A DNA stretch of 64,000 nt from Isoalcanivorax pacificus W11-5. GTDB lineage: Bacteria > Pseudomonadota > Gammaproteobacteria > Pseudomonadales > Alcanivoracaceae. The position numbers were made by a program, and so were the translations under genes. Location: positions 2,418,001-2,482,000 of the forward strand of contig NZ_CP004387.1 in NCBI RefSeq assembly GCF_000299335.2, written 5' to 3'. Each line of letters begins with the position of its first letter. Position 1 is the first letter of the stretch. Below the pieces are notes generated by a model, which saw only the letters and a list, made by a program, of their open reading frames with translations, was not told the DNA's origin and ran no database searches. This document shows positions 57,680 through 64,000 of the stretch, in pieces.

Positions 57680-59998
57680 ATGACGGCGCGCACACTTTGG
57701 CTGACCTGCCTGTTCATCCCCCTGATGTCGGGGTGCATCGGCGACACCGTGGGGGATTTCCCGCATCAGGAAGAACTCTGCGATTTCGACAGCACCCGCG
57801 AACTGGCGCGAGCGGCTTCCGCCGTTTCGTTTCCGCAACCTGTGGTCGACACCCTGCTGATCAATGGCGCCCTGGCCTGGAGCGCCACACTGCCCGGTGC
57901 AGCGCCAACGCTTTCACCCGGCGATGTGGTCACCCTCAATGGCACCGGCCTGGGTAATGGTCCGGATGTTGATTTCACCAAACTCATGATTGGCAACAGC
58001 CGCGTGCTGGAAACCGATCTGAAAATGTACAAGCAGAAGCTCGACCTCAACGCACAGGTCAACTTCGAAATTCCGGAAACCCATTCCACCTGGGACAAGG
58101 ACGTCATCAGCTGGACCAACACCCAGGTCGTGTTCCGGGTGCCAGTACACGTCAGCGGCGGTCCGTTGAAACTGCAAGTGCAAAAGCGCATCGGCTACAA
58201 CGAATCCCTGCTGCGGCCGGGCCAGGCGCACAACATCATTGATGCACAGACCAAGCGCATCACCGATGACAGTTTTATCCACACCTGCGACGTGGTGTCA
58301 GTGCTTTCCGACGAAGTGAAGGCCATCACACCGATCAATGTGACAGTGAGCAACCCGGACTTTGACAACCTGGTCGCCCAGGGCCGCGCCATTTTCTGGG
58401 CCTACGACTACAACATCGGGCTGGCGCACAAGGTACGCAACCTGGACTGGACCAAAATCTTCAACTACCAGACCACCGACCCGATCACCCGCCTGCCGGC
58501 CGACCCGGCGCTACTGTTCGGTGCCCACCCGACGGTGGCCGGCGAAGTGCCGCCCGAAGCAATCAACGACGTCTATTTTGATCCGTATCCGCAACCGAAC
58601 CCGATTCCCGGCTGGCTGACCATCGAACCGCAGTTCATGAAAGGCAACACCAGGGACTCCGGCTGGGTAGGCTACCGTTACGCACAATCCAGCCACCCCT
58701 ACACCGGACGTGGCGAATGGATCGGCTTCAACTGCGCCTCCTGCCACGGCTATCGCATTACCTATGAACAGGCACCCGGGCAGGCAGTCACGAAAGTCTT
58801 CCCCGGCCTGCCGAACCCGGAATGGACCATGAAGTGGACTATTCTCGGTGACAAGAACGAAGCCACCACCGCCACCTTCGATGGCATCGTGCGCGCCGAA
58901 CCCGGCCCGCCCTCCGACCCGGACTCGAAAAACATCGACCGCACCACGCTGGTCTACTACATGCCCGCCGGCACCGGTGAACACAACCTGATTCGCGGTT
59001 CCGACGAAGGCAGCGAGACAGACAACGACTACCAGTTCTCACCCATCGCCATTCCAAACGTGAGCTACTACATGCCGATCCGCCGCTCGTTGTCGCACAC
59101 CGAGTCCTACGTCGGCTTCGAAGGCTCCTACATTCATTCCGAAGAGCCGGACGGCGCCATGGGCTCCATGGGCGCCCCCTCATTGAAAGCCCTGACCGCC
59201 TACATGACCGTGCTGGACCAGGACGACGATGATCTGCGCAACGCAGGCCTGTACCGCTGGCTGCAATCCACCGGGCGCCTGGCGGCCCAGACCGGCAACC
59301 CGGGCCTGAGCGAAGGCGCCTTCGTCCAGGCCGGCTGGCAGTCCTTCCCCGGCGTGGTCAGTGCCGTGAACACCGGCAAGACCGCCTTTGATCGCGACTG
59401 CGGCAGCTGCCATACCGATGCCCTGGGCTCGCACACCAACGAGAAAATGTTCCGCCTGGATGAAGTGGGCCGCTTCTTCGCCCCGACCATCTACCAGAAA
59501 GACCAGCAGTCGATCCGCGTCAACTTCCTGCGCGACGTCTACTGGACCCAGTCCCGCGGCCTCTTGAGCGACGGTCATGTGCGCAATGTGGAAGATCTGG
59601 TGCACCCGGACCGCTGCACCGAAGGCACTGCGCTGTACAACCAGTACTACACCCTGCACGCGCCCGTGCGCCCCGCTCCGGGCACGCCGGACCAGCCAAC
59701 CCCCTGGCCAGACGTGAATCGCAAGGGTGACGTGTTCCGCATCTACAAGAACGTGGAATACAGCAGCAATGACCCGTCCACCCAGCGCAACCGCTTCATC
59801 GAGCGCCACAAGTACTTCGTCGAAGTGGCCTGGGACGACGAACACTACTATTGGGATTATCAGAAAATGCGTGCCGAATATGGCCCGGATGAAATGGGCA
59901 CCGATGGCCCCATCGGCCTGCCGGCCGCGCCACACCCCTGGTGCGCCGCCAGCGCCGGCGATGTCATGGACCTGACACAGTACGTCCTGACCCTGTAA
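57680..59998 (+). CDS. Diheme c-type lipoprotein with IPT/TIG-like domain, function unknown
   Basis: This 772-residue protein has a lipobox signal (LWLTCLFIPLMSGC, cysteine about 19). An IPT/TIG-like beta domain follows (LSPGDVVTLNGTGLGNGPDV, then TNTQVVFRVPVHVSGGPLKL). Two CxxCH heme sites are seen, one near residue 354 (FNCASCHGYRIT) and one near 575 (DRDCGSCHTDALG). PNVSYYMPIRRSLSHTESYV and PHPWCAASAGDVMDLTQYVL are other conserved-looking stretches. The two heme sites and size resemble large diheme oxidoreductase or peroxidase-type proteins, but I do not recognise the family. It is exported and probably lipid-anchored. AAAGGAG precedes the ATG. A strong terminator follows. Confidence 0.85.
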   Translation: MTARTLWLTCLFIPLMSGCIGDTVGDFPHQEELCDFDSTRELARAASAVSFPQPVVDTLLINGALAWSATLPGAAPTLSPGDVVTLNGTGLGNGPDVDFTKLMIGNSRVLETDLKMYKQKLDLNAQVNFEIPETHSTWDKDVISWTNTQVVFRVPVHVSGGPLKLQVQKRIGYNESLLRPGQAHNIIDAQTKRITDDSFIHTCDVVSVLSDEVKAITPINVTVSNPDFDNLVAQGRAIFWAYDYNIGLAHKVRNLDWTKIFNYQTTDPITRLPADPALLFGAHPTVAGEVPPEAINDVYFDPYPQPNPIPGWLTIEPQFMKGNTRDSGWVGYRYAQSSHPYTGRGEWIGFNCASCHGYRITYEQAPGQAVTKVFPGLPNPEWTMKWTILGDKNEATTATFDGIVRAEPGPPSDPDSKNIDRTTLVYYMPAGTGEHNLIRGSDEGSETDNDYQFSPIAIPNVSYYMPIRRSLSHTESYVGFEGSYIHSEEPDGAMGSMGAPSLKALTAYMTVLDQDDDDLRNAGLYRWLQSTGRLAAQTGNPGLSEGAFVQAGWQSFPGVVSAVNTGKTAFDRDCGSCHTDALGSHTNEKMFRLDEVGRFFAPTIYQKDQQSIRVNFLRDVYWTQSRGLLSDGHVRNVEDLVHPDRCTEGTALYNQYYTLHAPVRPAPGTPDQPTPWPDVNRKGDVFRIYKNVEYSSNDPSTQRNRFIERHKYFVEVAWDDEHYYWDYQKMRAEYGPDEMGTDGPIGLPAAPHPWCAASAGDVMDLTQYVLTL

Positions 59999-60005
59999 CC
60001 AGGAC

Positions 60006-60038
60006 CACCGCCCCGGCCAGCCCGGGGCGGTGCTGTTT
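60006..60038 (+). terminator. Intrinsic terminator after the diheme lipoprotein gene
   Basis: CACCGCCCCGG and CCGGGGCGGTG form an 11-base perfect stem followed by CTGTTTT. It begins 8 bases past the stop. Confidence 0.82.
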
Positions 60039-60126
60039 TACCGGAGTGAGCACTCCGTCGTGTCATCCTCCCGCCAGAGCCATTACCCTCAGCGCCATCA
60101 CTGACCCTCATCTTCAGGACACGTGA

Positions 60127-60600
60127 ATGGATGCTTCCCCCTATCAGGCTCCCGAAGCCGAGCTGCAACCCGCACAGGGCGCCCCCGCTGCCGATACCGC
60201 GCTATACAGGATTTCCGGCATTGGGCTGGCTACCCTGCTGGCCGGCTTCGCCGCCGGCGGCCTGCTGCTGGCCCTGAACGGCAAGCGCCTGGGCCGCCCC
60301 AACGCCATGCTGCACTACTTCGGCGGCGCCCTGCTGGCCACCGGCGCCGTCATCGCGGCGGGCCTGCTGCTTCCGGAGAACATTCCCTCCGCCGTATTCG
60401 TGGTGCCGCAGATCCTGATCATGGTCCACCTGGCCCGCAGCCTTCAGGGCCCGGCGCTCGCCCAGCACGACACCGCCGGCGGACGCTTTGAATCCAACTG
60501 GAAAGCCTTCGGCATCAGCATCCTGATGATCATCGCCCTGTTCGCCGTGATCCTGGCCGGCATGCTGCTGTTCGACCCCGCCCTGCGCGCCGAACTCTGA
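60127..60600 (+). CDS. Small membrane protein, unknown function
   Basis: This 157-residue protein has a polar start (MDASPYQAPEAELQPAQG) and four hydrophobic segments (ISGIGLATLLAGFAAGGLLL, LLATGAVIAAGLLLP, AVFVVPQILIMVHLARSL, FGISILMIIALFAVILAGML). The N-terminal YQAPEAEL resembles the short start of DUF805/DUF4190-like membrane proteins, but I cannot place it in a family. It stands alone between two terminable neighbours. Confidence 0.75.
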   Translation: MDASPYQAPEAELQPAQGAPAADTALYRISGIGLATLLAGFAAGGLLLALNGKRLGRPNAMLHYFGGALLATGAVIAAGLLLPENIPSAVFVVPQILIMVHLARSLQGPALAQHDTAGGRFESNWKAFGISILMIIALFAVILAGMLLFDPALRAEL

Positions 60601-60670
60601 CCCTTCCGGCCCTTGCCGGCGGCCCGGGGCTGCTGGCAGACTGCGCCGGTCAACCCACGAACCACAGTCT

Positions 60671-61048
60671 ATGCGCCACGCCCTGCTGACATTGCTGCTC
60701 ACGCTCGCCCTCCCCGGCCTGGCGCTGGCCTCCCAGCCGCGTGAGATGACCGTGCGTGCCTCTGCCTACAATTCCCTGCCCGGCCAGGGCATGGGCAACC
60801 CGTCCATCGGCGCCTGGGGCGACCACCTCAAGCCCGGCATGAAGGCCATTGCCGTTTCCCGTGACCTGCTGGAGTCCGGCATTCTGAACCACCGCAGTGT
60901 GGTGCGGATCGAGGGGCTGCCGGGGGAATACCTGGTGCTGGACAAGATGCACCGGCGGTGGGAAAGGAAGATTGATATTTATTTTGGGGAGGACCTGGAG
61001 GCGGCCAGGGAATGGGGAAATCGGCGGGTGGTGATTAGCTGGGATTGA
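60671..61048 (+). CDS. Secreted 3D-domain (double-psi beta-barrel-like) protein
   Basis: This 125-residue protein has a signal peptide (LLTLLLTLALPGLALA, cleaved before SQPREM) and one 3D domain: MTVRASAYNSLPGQGMGNPS, AIAVSRDLLESGILNHRSVV, GEYLVLDKMHRRWERKIDIY. The family is named for its three acidic residues and occurs in peptidoglycan-cleaving MltA-like proteins and in Rpf/stationary-phase proteins. A stand-alone domain may bind or cut peptidoglycan in the periplasm. Confidence 0.85.
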   Translation: MRHALLTLLLTLALPGLALASQPREMTVRASAYNSLPGQGMGNPSIGAWGDHLKPGMKAIAVSRDLLESGILNHRSVVRIEGLPGEYLVLDKMHRRWERKIDIYFGEDLEAAREWGNRRVVISWD

Positions 61049-61176
61049 AAAGCGCGGTTTACGCAGACATCACCGAGAGTATCGCGCTCACTCAATGCAA
61101 CTGACCAGCCTTCACTGATTGGCTAATCCGGTGACTCTGAACACCCAGTCATGCGGGCAATAACCATCACTGTACA

Positions 61177-61605
61177 CTATACTCTCCACAGCCCCTTGAA
61201 CACCCTTTCAACAGTATCTTTATCCAGACCAGACGGCGGAGTACGTTGAGGAAGGTCTACAAACCTACCATCTTTATAAATCCAAAAATAACCACCATCT
61301 TCATGATCTGCATAGTCGGGGAATTCATAACCCAACACGAGGGTAAAGCCGTCGATTTTCAACAACGGACGCAAGGATGAGAACTGTATTTCATCATTGC
61401 CATCCCAGCATGCCATAACCTGAGTTCCATCGGCCTCAACCTCATCAGGGTACGCCAGCTCTTCAATTGAAGAATAGAGAGCTTCATAACCAGGTTCCAC
61501 ATCATCGTCCAGAAGAGGGCGCGTATCCTCGAGAAGATAATCAGCCAGCATTCTTGCTGAGTTGTCATCGGGACATTGGATCAAAACATGTAATCTAAGC
61601 GACAT
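61177..61605 (-). CDS. Small acidic protein, unknown; possible immunity-type gene
   Basis: This 142-residue protein is very acidic (ADYLLEDTRPLLDDDVEPGY, LEYPD-type loops, CWDGNDEIQF) and has no export signal. It lies at the end of an AT-rich stretch with three other genes on the - strand. The composition, small size and position after a nuclease-like gene fit immunity proteins of contact-dependent toxins, but no family is recognised. Confidence 0.65.
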   Translation of the reverse strand: MSLRLHVLIQCPDDNSARMLADYLLEDTRPLLDDDVEPGYEALYSSIEELAYPDEVEADGTQVMACWDGNDEIQFSSLRPLLKIDGFTLVLGYEFPDYADHEDGGYFWIYKDGRFVDLPQRTPPSGLDKDTVERVFKGLWRV

Positions 61606-62009
61606 CCGTCAGCTCCTCAATAAAAATTCATGCATCAATCATTCATTTATCATACTTAAACGTCCAAATCCTCAGTGATTTTAACCCTCTCATTTTGACC
61701 ATACTCAGACCAGACATTTTCTTGACGAACCTGGCAGACAAGGACGTAGCAGCCAACCACTGCAACAACATCTATCTGATCTCTGACAACGAATATTGCA
61801 ATATCTTCTCGTGCTTTATCAAACAAGGAAATCTCATAACTTTACCATCAGGGTAAAACAAAGCCACTTTAGAAATCATAAATAGAAATCATCAGCGTAC
61901 ATCATACATTTAATACGCACCAAAAATCCTCAACATATAATTCCTTTTATCATTAGATAATTCTGCATGCCGCCAGGCAGACAAAGACATGCCAGAAACC
62001 GGGGCGTCA
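61606..62009. other. AT-rich gap with a remnant gene
   Basis: These 404 bases are clearly richer in A and T than the rest of the window. A frameshifted small frame (61656-61879) lies inside. Nothing else gene-like is seen at 61880-62009. Confidence 0.6.
61656..61879 (-). pseudogene. Frameshifted small gene (about 74 codons), possible immunity remnant
   Basis: Reading from an ATG at 61879 gives MISKVALFYPDGKV in one frame. A second frame gives YEISLFDKAREDIAIFVVRD and runs without stop through VVAVVGCYVLVCQVRQENVW to EDLDV and TAA at 61656. The two parts join into one sensible 74-residue protein if one T is added near 61838 (GTTATG for GTTTATG). The span is 224 bases, one short of 75 codons. 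There is no good ribosome site. It is either a pseudogene or a sequencing error in a live gene. No family is recognised. Confidence 0.55.
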
Positions 62010-62747
62010 TTAATCATCGTTACTGTAATATAAATTCCACAATCTCAAAATATCATCCTTTCTATGACCCATTAGTTCAGCAAGCTGCCGGGCATCCGGA
62101 GACATATCGGACAACGGAATCTCATCAATTACTGAAAACATAGCAGGCACAGTAACTCTTTTCGATTCCCATTTCATATTTGGAGGAGTTTCAAACGCAC
62201 GAATAAAGAAGTCAAACAATCTGCAAATAAGTGCCGAATCTCTATCTCCTTTCAAAAAATCAATTGATAGAGAAATGAAAGTACGACACCACATCACATG
62301 CGACCACTCTCTGTGAATTTTTTCGGGATAATTGCCTGATAGAAAATCATCCCAATGACACATGACACCATTAATAAATGATTCTGAATGCTGCTCAAAC
62401 CAGAATACCCCACGATAGAAACTGTCATAACATCCAATAAAACCACCTAGAACCGCCAACCTTCCCATCGCACTAAAACACTCAGAATCAAAATGCCATT
62501 TGCATATATCTGGAGAGTCATATGGCGTAGAGATAAACTTCGTTCTTGGCGGCATGTATGAATCAATTTCTCCTTTCAAAAAATACCGCTTTATCTGCGC
62601 CTTCTCTTTAGCGGAGGCGCCTGACCATACAGCCTTCGACAAAACCCTGAAATCAGCCTTCCGTTGCTCCATCCAGGCTGGATCGTCAGTACGCCACAGG
62701 TAACGAATACGGGCACATGCTTCTTTGTGTGCTTCACTCAACGACAT
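62010..62747 (-). CDS. Unknown protein, possible immunity partner of the nuclease-like gene
   Basis: This 245-residue soluble protein is helical and aromatic (ARIRYLWRTDDPAWMEQRKA, FIGCYDSFYRGVFWFEQHSE, REWSHVMWCRTFISLSIDFL). It has no signal peptide and its codons are AT-richer than those of the core genes. Its ATG shares one base with the stop of the upstream nuclease-like gene (TAATG), which indicates tight coupling, as in many toxin/immunity pairs. I do not recognise a family. Confidence 0.68.
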   Translation of the reverse strand: MSLSEAHKEACARIRYLWRTDDPAWMEQRKADFRVLSKAVWSGASAKEKAQIKRYFLKGEIDSYMPPRTKFISTPYDSPDICKWHFDSECFSAMGRLAVLGGFIGCYDSFYRGVFWFEQHSESFINGVMCHWDDFLSGNYPEKIHREWSHVMWCRTFISLSIDFLKGDRDSALICRLFDFFIRAFETPPNMKWESKRVTVPAMFSVIDEIPLSDMSPDARQLAELMGHRKDDILRLWNLYYSNDD

Positions 62748-64000
62748 TATTGTACCTCACATAGGTTTTCCATGAGCCAGGTGGGCAAGGACACATCAGC
62801 CACCCACTCCTGTAGCGCCTCGACCTCCTCGCCCAGCACCCAGTCTGCCGCAGCATTTTCCGCCCTGGATATAAGGGGAATCTCGAAAAATAGATATTCC
62901 AGCGGCCCCAGCAGCTCGTCTATCTGGTCACCGATAAGAACGCGGAATTCCTCAATCTGCTCTTGCGAAAACTCCCCGTCACTTAACGCCTTTTGCAAAT
63001 CAGCAAAATCATTACCACCCAACTCATCCATCAGGCGCTTCGTCAAATCTCTACCGGCATCACCCGCCTCAATAGCAAAGAAGGTACCCAAGCTAAAGGG
63101 CGCCACTGTGCTATCCCGCCACTTGGCAAGCCCTTGACCAGATTGGCGTAGTATATAGCGGCGATATTCCTCTGCATTCATCCCGGTGGAGTGCTTGAAC
63201 GCTACAGCATCAATATTCAAAGGGCGCTGCAATATAAACTCCTGCAGTTCAGCAAAGCGTCCAAGCCGGTCATCGGTAGCGCCCAATGGCTGCAGAGGGC
63301 TCGGTGCATCAATCCAGGGAGTTGCAACGTTCTTGGTTTCTGTTTCTTCGGACAAACGATAACGGCCGTTTGGTGTCTTTTTCAGCTTCCTCCAGGTACG
63401 GCGCTCCGCTTTCCACATCTGGAACCACAATCGGTGGCGGGCTGGCTTGATCTGCATGTCTGGATCGTTTTTATACTCCACATCCCAATAATCTTCCCTG
63501 AGCGCATCACGCGAAGCGACAAAGTCGTAGAAATGTTGGCGATGTGCGGCTTGACGGAAATCCAGACCACGGGTCTGCCGCCCATCCCAATGGGTAAACC
63601 GACTCGGATTTCTATACATCCAAGACTTGACTTCGATCCAGTATCTCTTCTGATTACCTTCGCCAGCGAGTACCAAGTCAGGCTTCCTGTAGAAAGGATG
63701 ACCATGACGAACCAATTCTCCCCGACGGTTCTCCTTCATCATAGCCACCTTTATCTTGTTTTCACCGGAGCGGGGGTCTGAATAAAGTATCTCATACTGA
63801 TCGGGATTTTCTATTCCCAGAGCGCCGCCAAATTCGTAGAGGGCATGGTAAGCTCCCGTCACTAGAATTTCGAACGCCTTACCATGCGTGCGGTTTGTTA
63901 TCGTGCACTTACGATCCCGTTCATTCTCATCTTCAATTTCACCATTTACTGCCAAGCCCATACCAACAAACCAGGCTGCGATGTCAGCTTGAACAGTTTC
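62747..64000 (-). CDS. C-terminal part of a PD-(D/E)XK-nuclease-like protein (cut by the window edge)
   Basis: The frame stays open from the last base of the window, giving 417 visible residues; the ATG at 63961 is internal because ETVQADIAAWFVG precedes it in frame. HGKAFEILVTGAYHALYEFG is a helical lead-in to the nuclease core, which follows as YRKPDLVLAGEGNQKRYWIE and VKSW, i.e. the PD-x(n)-ExK pattern, then RQAAHRQHFYDF as a possible Q/Y helix. About 300 further residues follow the core, mostly helical. Endonuclease-type toxin, T6SS/CDI effector or defence nuclease are all possible. The overlapping downstream gene may be its antidote. Confidence 0.7.
   Translation of the reverse strand, partial: ETVQADIAAWFVGMGLAVNGEIEDENERDRKCTITNRTHGKAFEILVTGAYHALYEFGGALGIENPDQYEILYSDPRSGENKIKVAMMKENRRGELVRHGHPFYRKPDLVLAGEGNQKRYWIEVKSWMYRNPSRFTHWDGRQTRGLDFRQAAHRQHFYDFVASRDALREDYWDVEYKNDPDMQIKPARHRLWFQMWKAERRTWRKLKKTPNGRYRLSEETETKNVATPWIDAPSPLQPLGATDDRLGRFAELQEFILQRPLNIDAVAFKHSTGMNAEEYRRYILRQSGQGLAKWRDSTVAPFSLGTFFAIEAGDAGRDLTKRLMDELGGNDFADLQKALSDGEFSQEQIEEFRVLIGDQIDELLGPLEYLFFEIPLISRAENAAADWVLGEEVEALQEWVADVSLPTWLMENLCEVQ

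Noticed and set aside
46505-61130. A shared 14-base string, GATTGGCTAATCCG, at two intergenic sites
   Set aside because: Matches of this length are expected by chance in a 64-kb window, and the flanks are unrelated.

Overview
The window reads as chromosomal DNA of a GC-rich (roughly 60-65% by eye) gammaproteobacterium. The genes RlmM, PurU, FolE, lipase plus lipase foldase, beta-oxidation proteins, SulP and Kef transporters, and the style of the OruR-like AraC regulators fit an Alcanivorax/Isoalcanivorax-like or Pseudomonas-related marine hydrocarbon degrader. That is inference from gene content; no rRNA or tRNA gene is visible to fix the taxon.

Layout. 1-2172: an unrecognised gene translationally coupled to a gene cut by the left edge, then an AraC regulator. 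2179-5860: lipase locus with a foldase gene pointing away from two tandem secreted lipases. 6000-9063: two paralogous periplasmic solute-binding-like proteins and a conserved hypothetical. 9317-13013: TusA-like protein and MFS transporter, ABM monooxygenase, RlmM, outer-membrane barrel. 13060-16916: PurU overlapping an AraC regulator, divergent from a beta-oxidation-type SDR, then FolE. 16973-20087: secreted PDZ protein, small secreted protein, CBS-pair protein, Cys-rich copper-storage-like protein. 20312-27001: SulP transporter, thioesterase, and a co-directional TetR/OsmC/pirin/Kef/FMN-reductase run. 27030-29998: K+ channel with a DUF6394-type partner, DUF1244, DCC1-like protein.

29999-42498 is the most unusual part. 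One long co-directional block encodes, in transcription order, a GNAT acetyltransferase, two DUF6916-like proteins (one a lipoprotein), three tandem phage-tail-collar (microcystin-dependent-protein-like) proteins, a giant 2542-residue beta-helix/Ig-repeat surface protein ending in a GlyGly-CTERM-like sorting tail, an OmpA-like protein, and a thioesterase. A 265-bp nested inverted-repeat element lies at the thioesterase 5' end. No phage replication, packaging or lysis gene accompanies the collar genes, so this looks like a cell-surface assembly locus of unknown function.

42971-49045: thiolase and multifunctional beta-oxidation protein, tandem thioredoxin-fold GST-like protein and an MFS transporter. 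Two copies of a repeat bounded by GTCNGAC heptamer arrays lie here in opposite orientations. 49180-54682: RimK-like ATP-grasp gene followed upstream by the classic Anbu set (permuted ATP-grasp, alpha-E, transglutaminase, Anbu peptidase). 54838-61048: MalT-like LuxR regulator divergent from a diheme c-type lipoprotein, then two small envelope proteins. 61049-64000: AT-richer accessory DNA with two unrecognised small genes, one frameshifted small gene, and the C-terminal part of a PD-(D/E)XK-nuclease-like protein cut by the right edge, arranged like a toxin/immunity tail.
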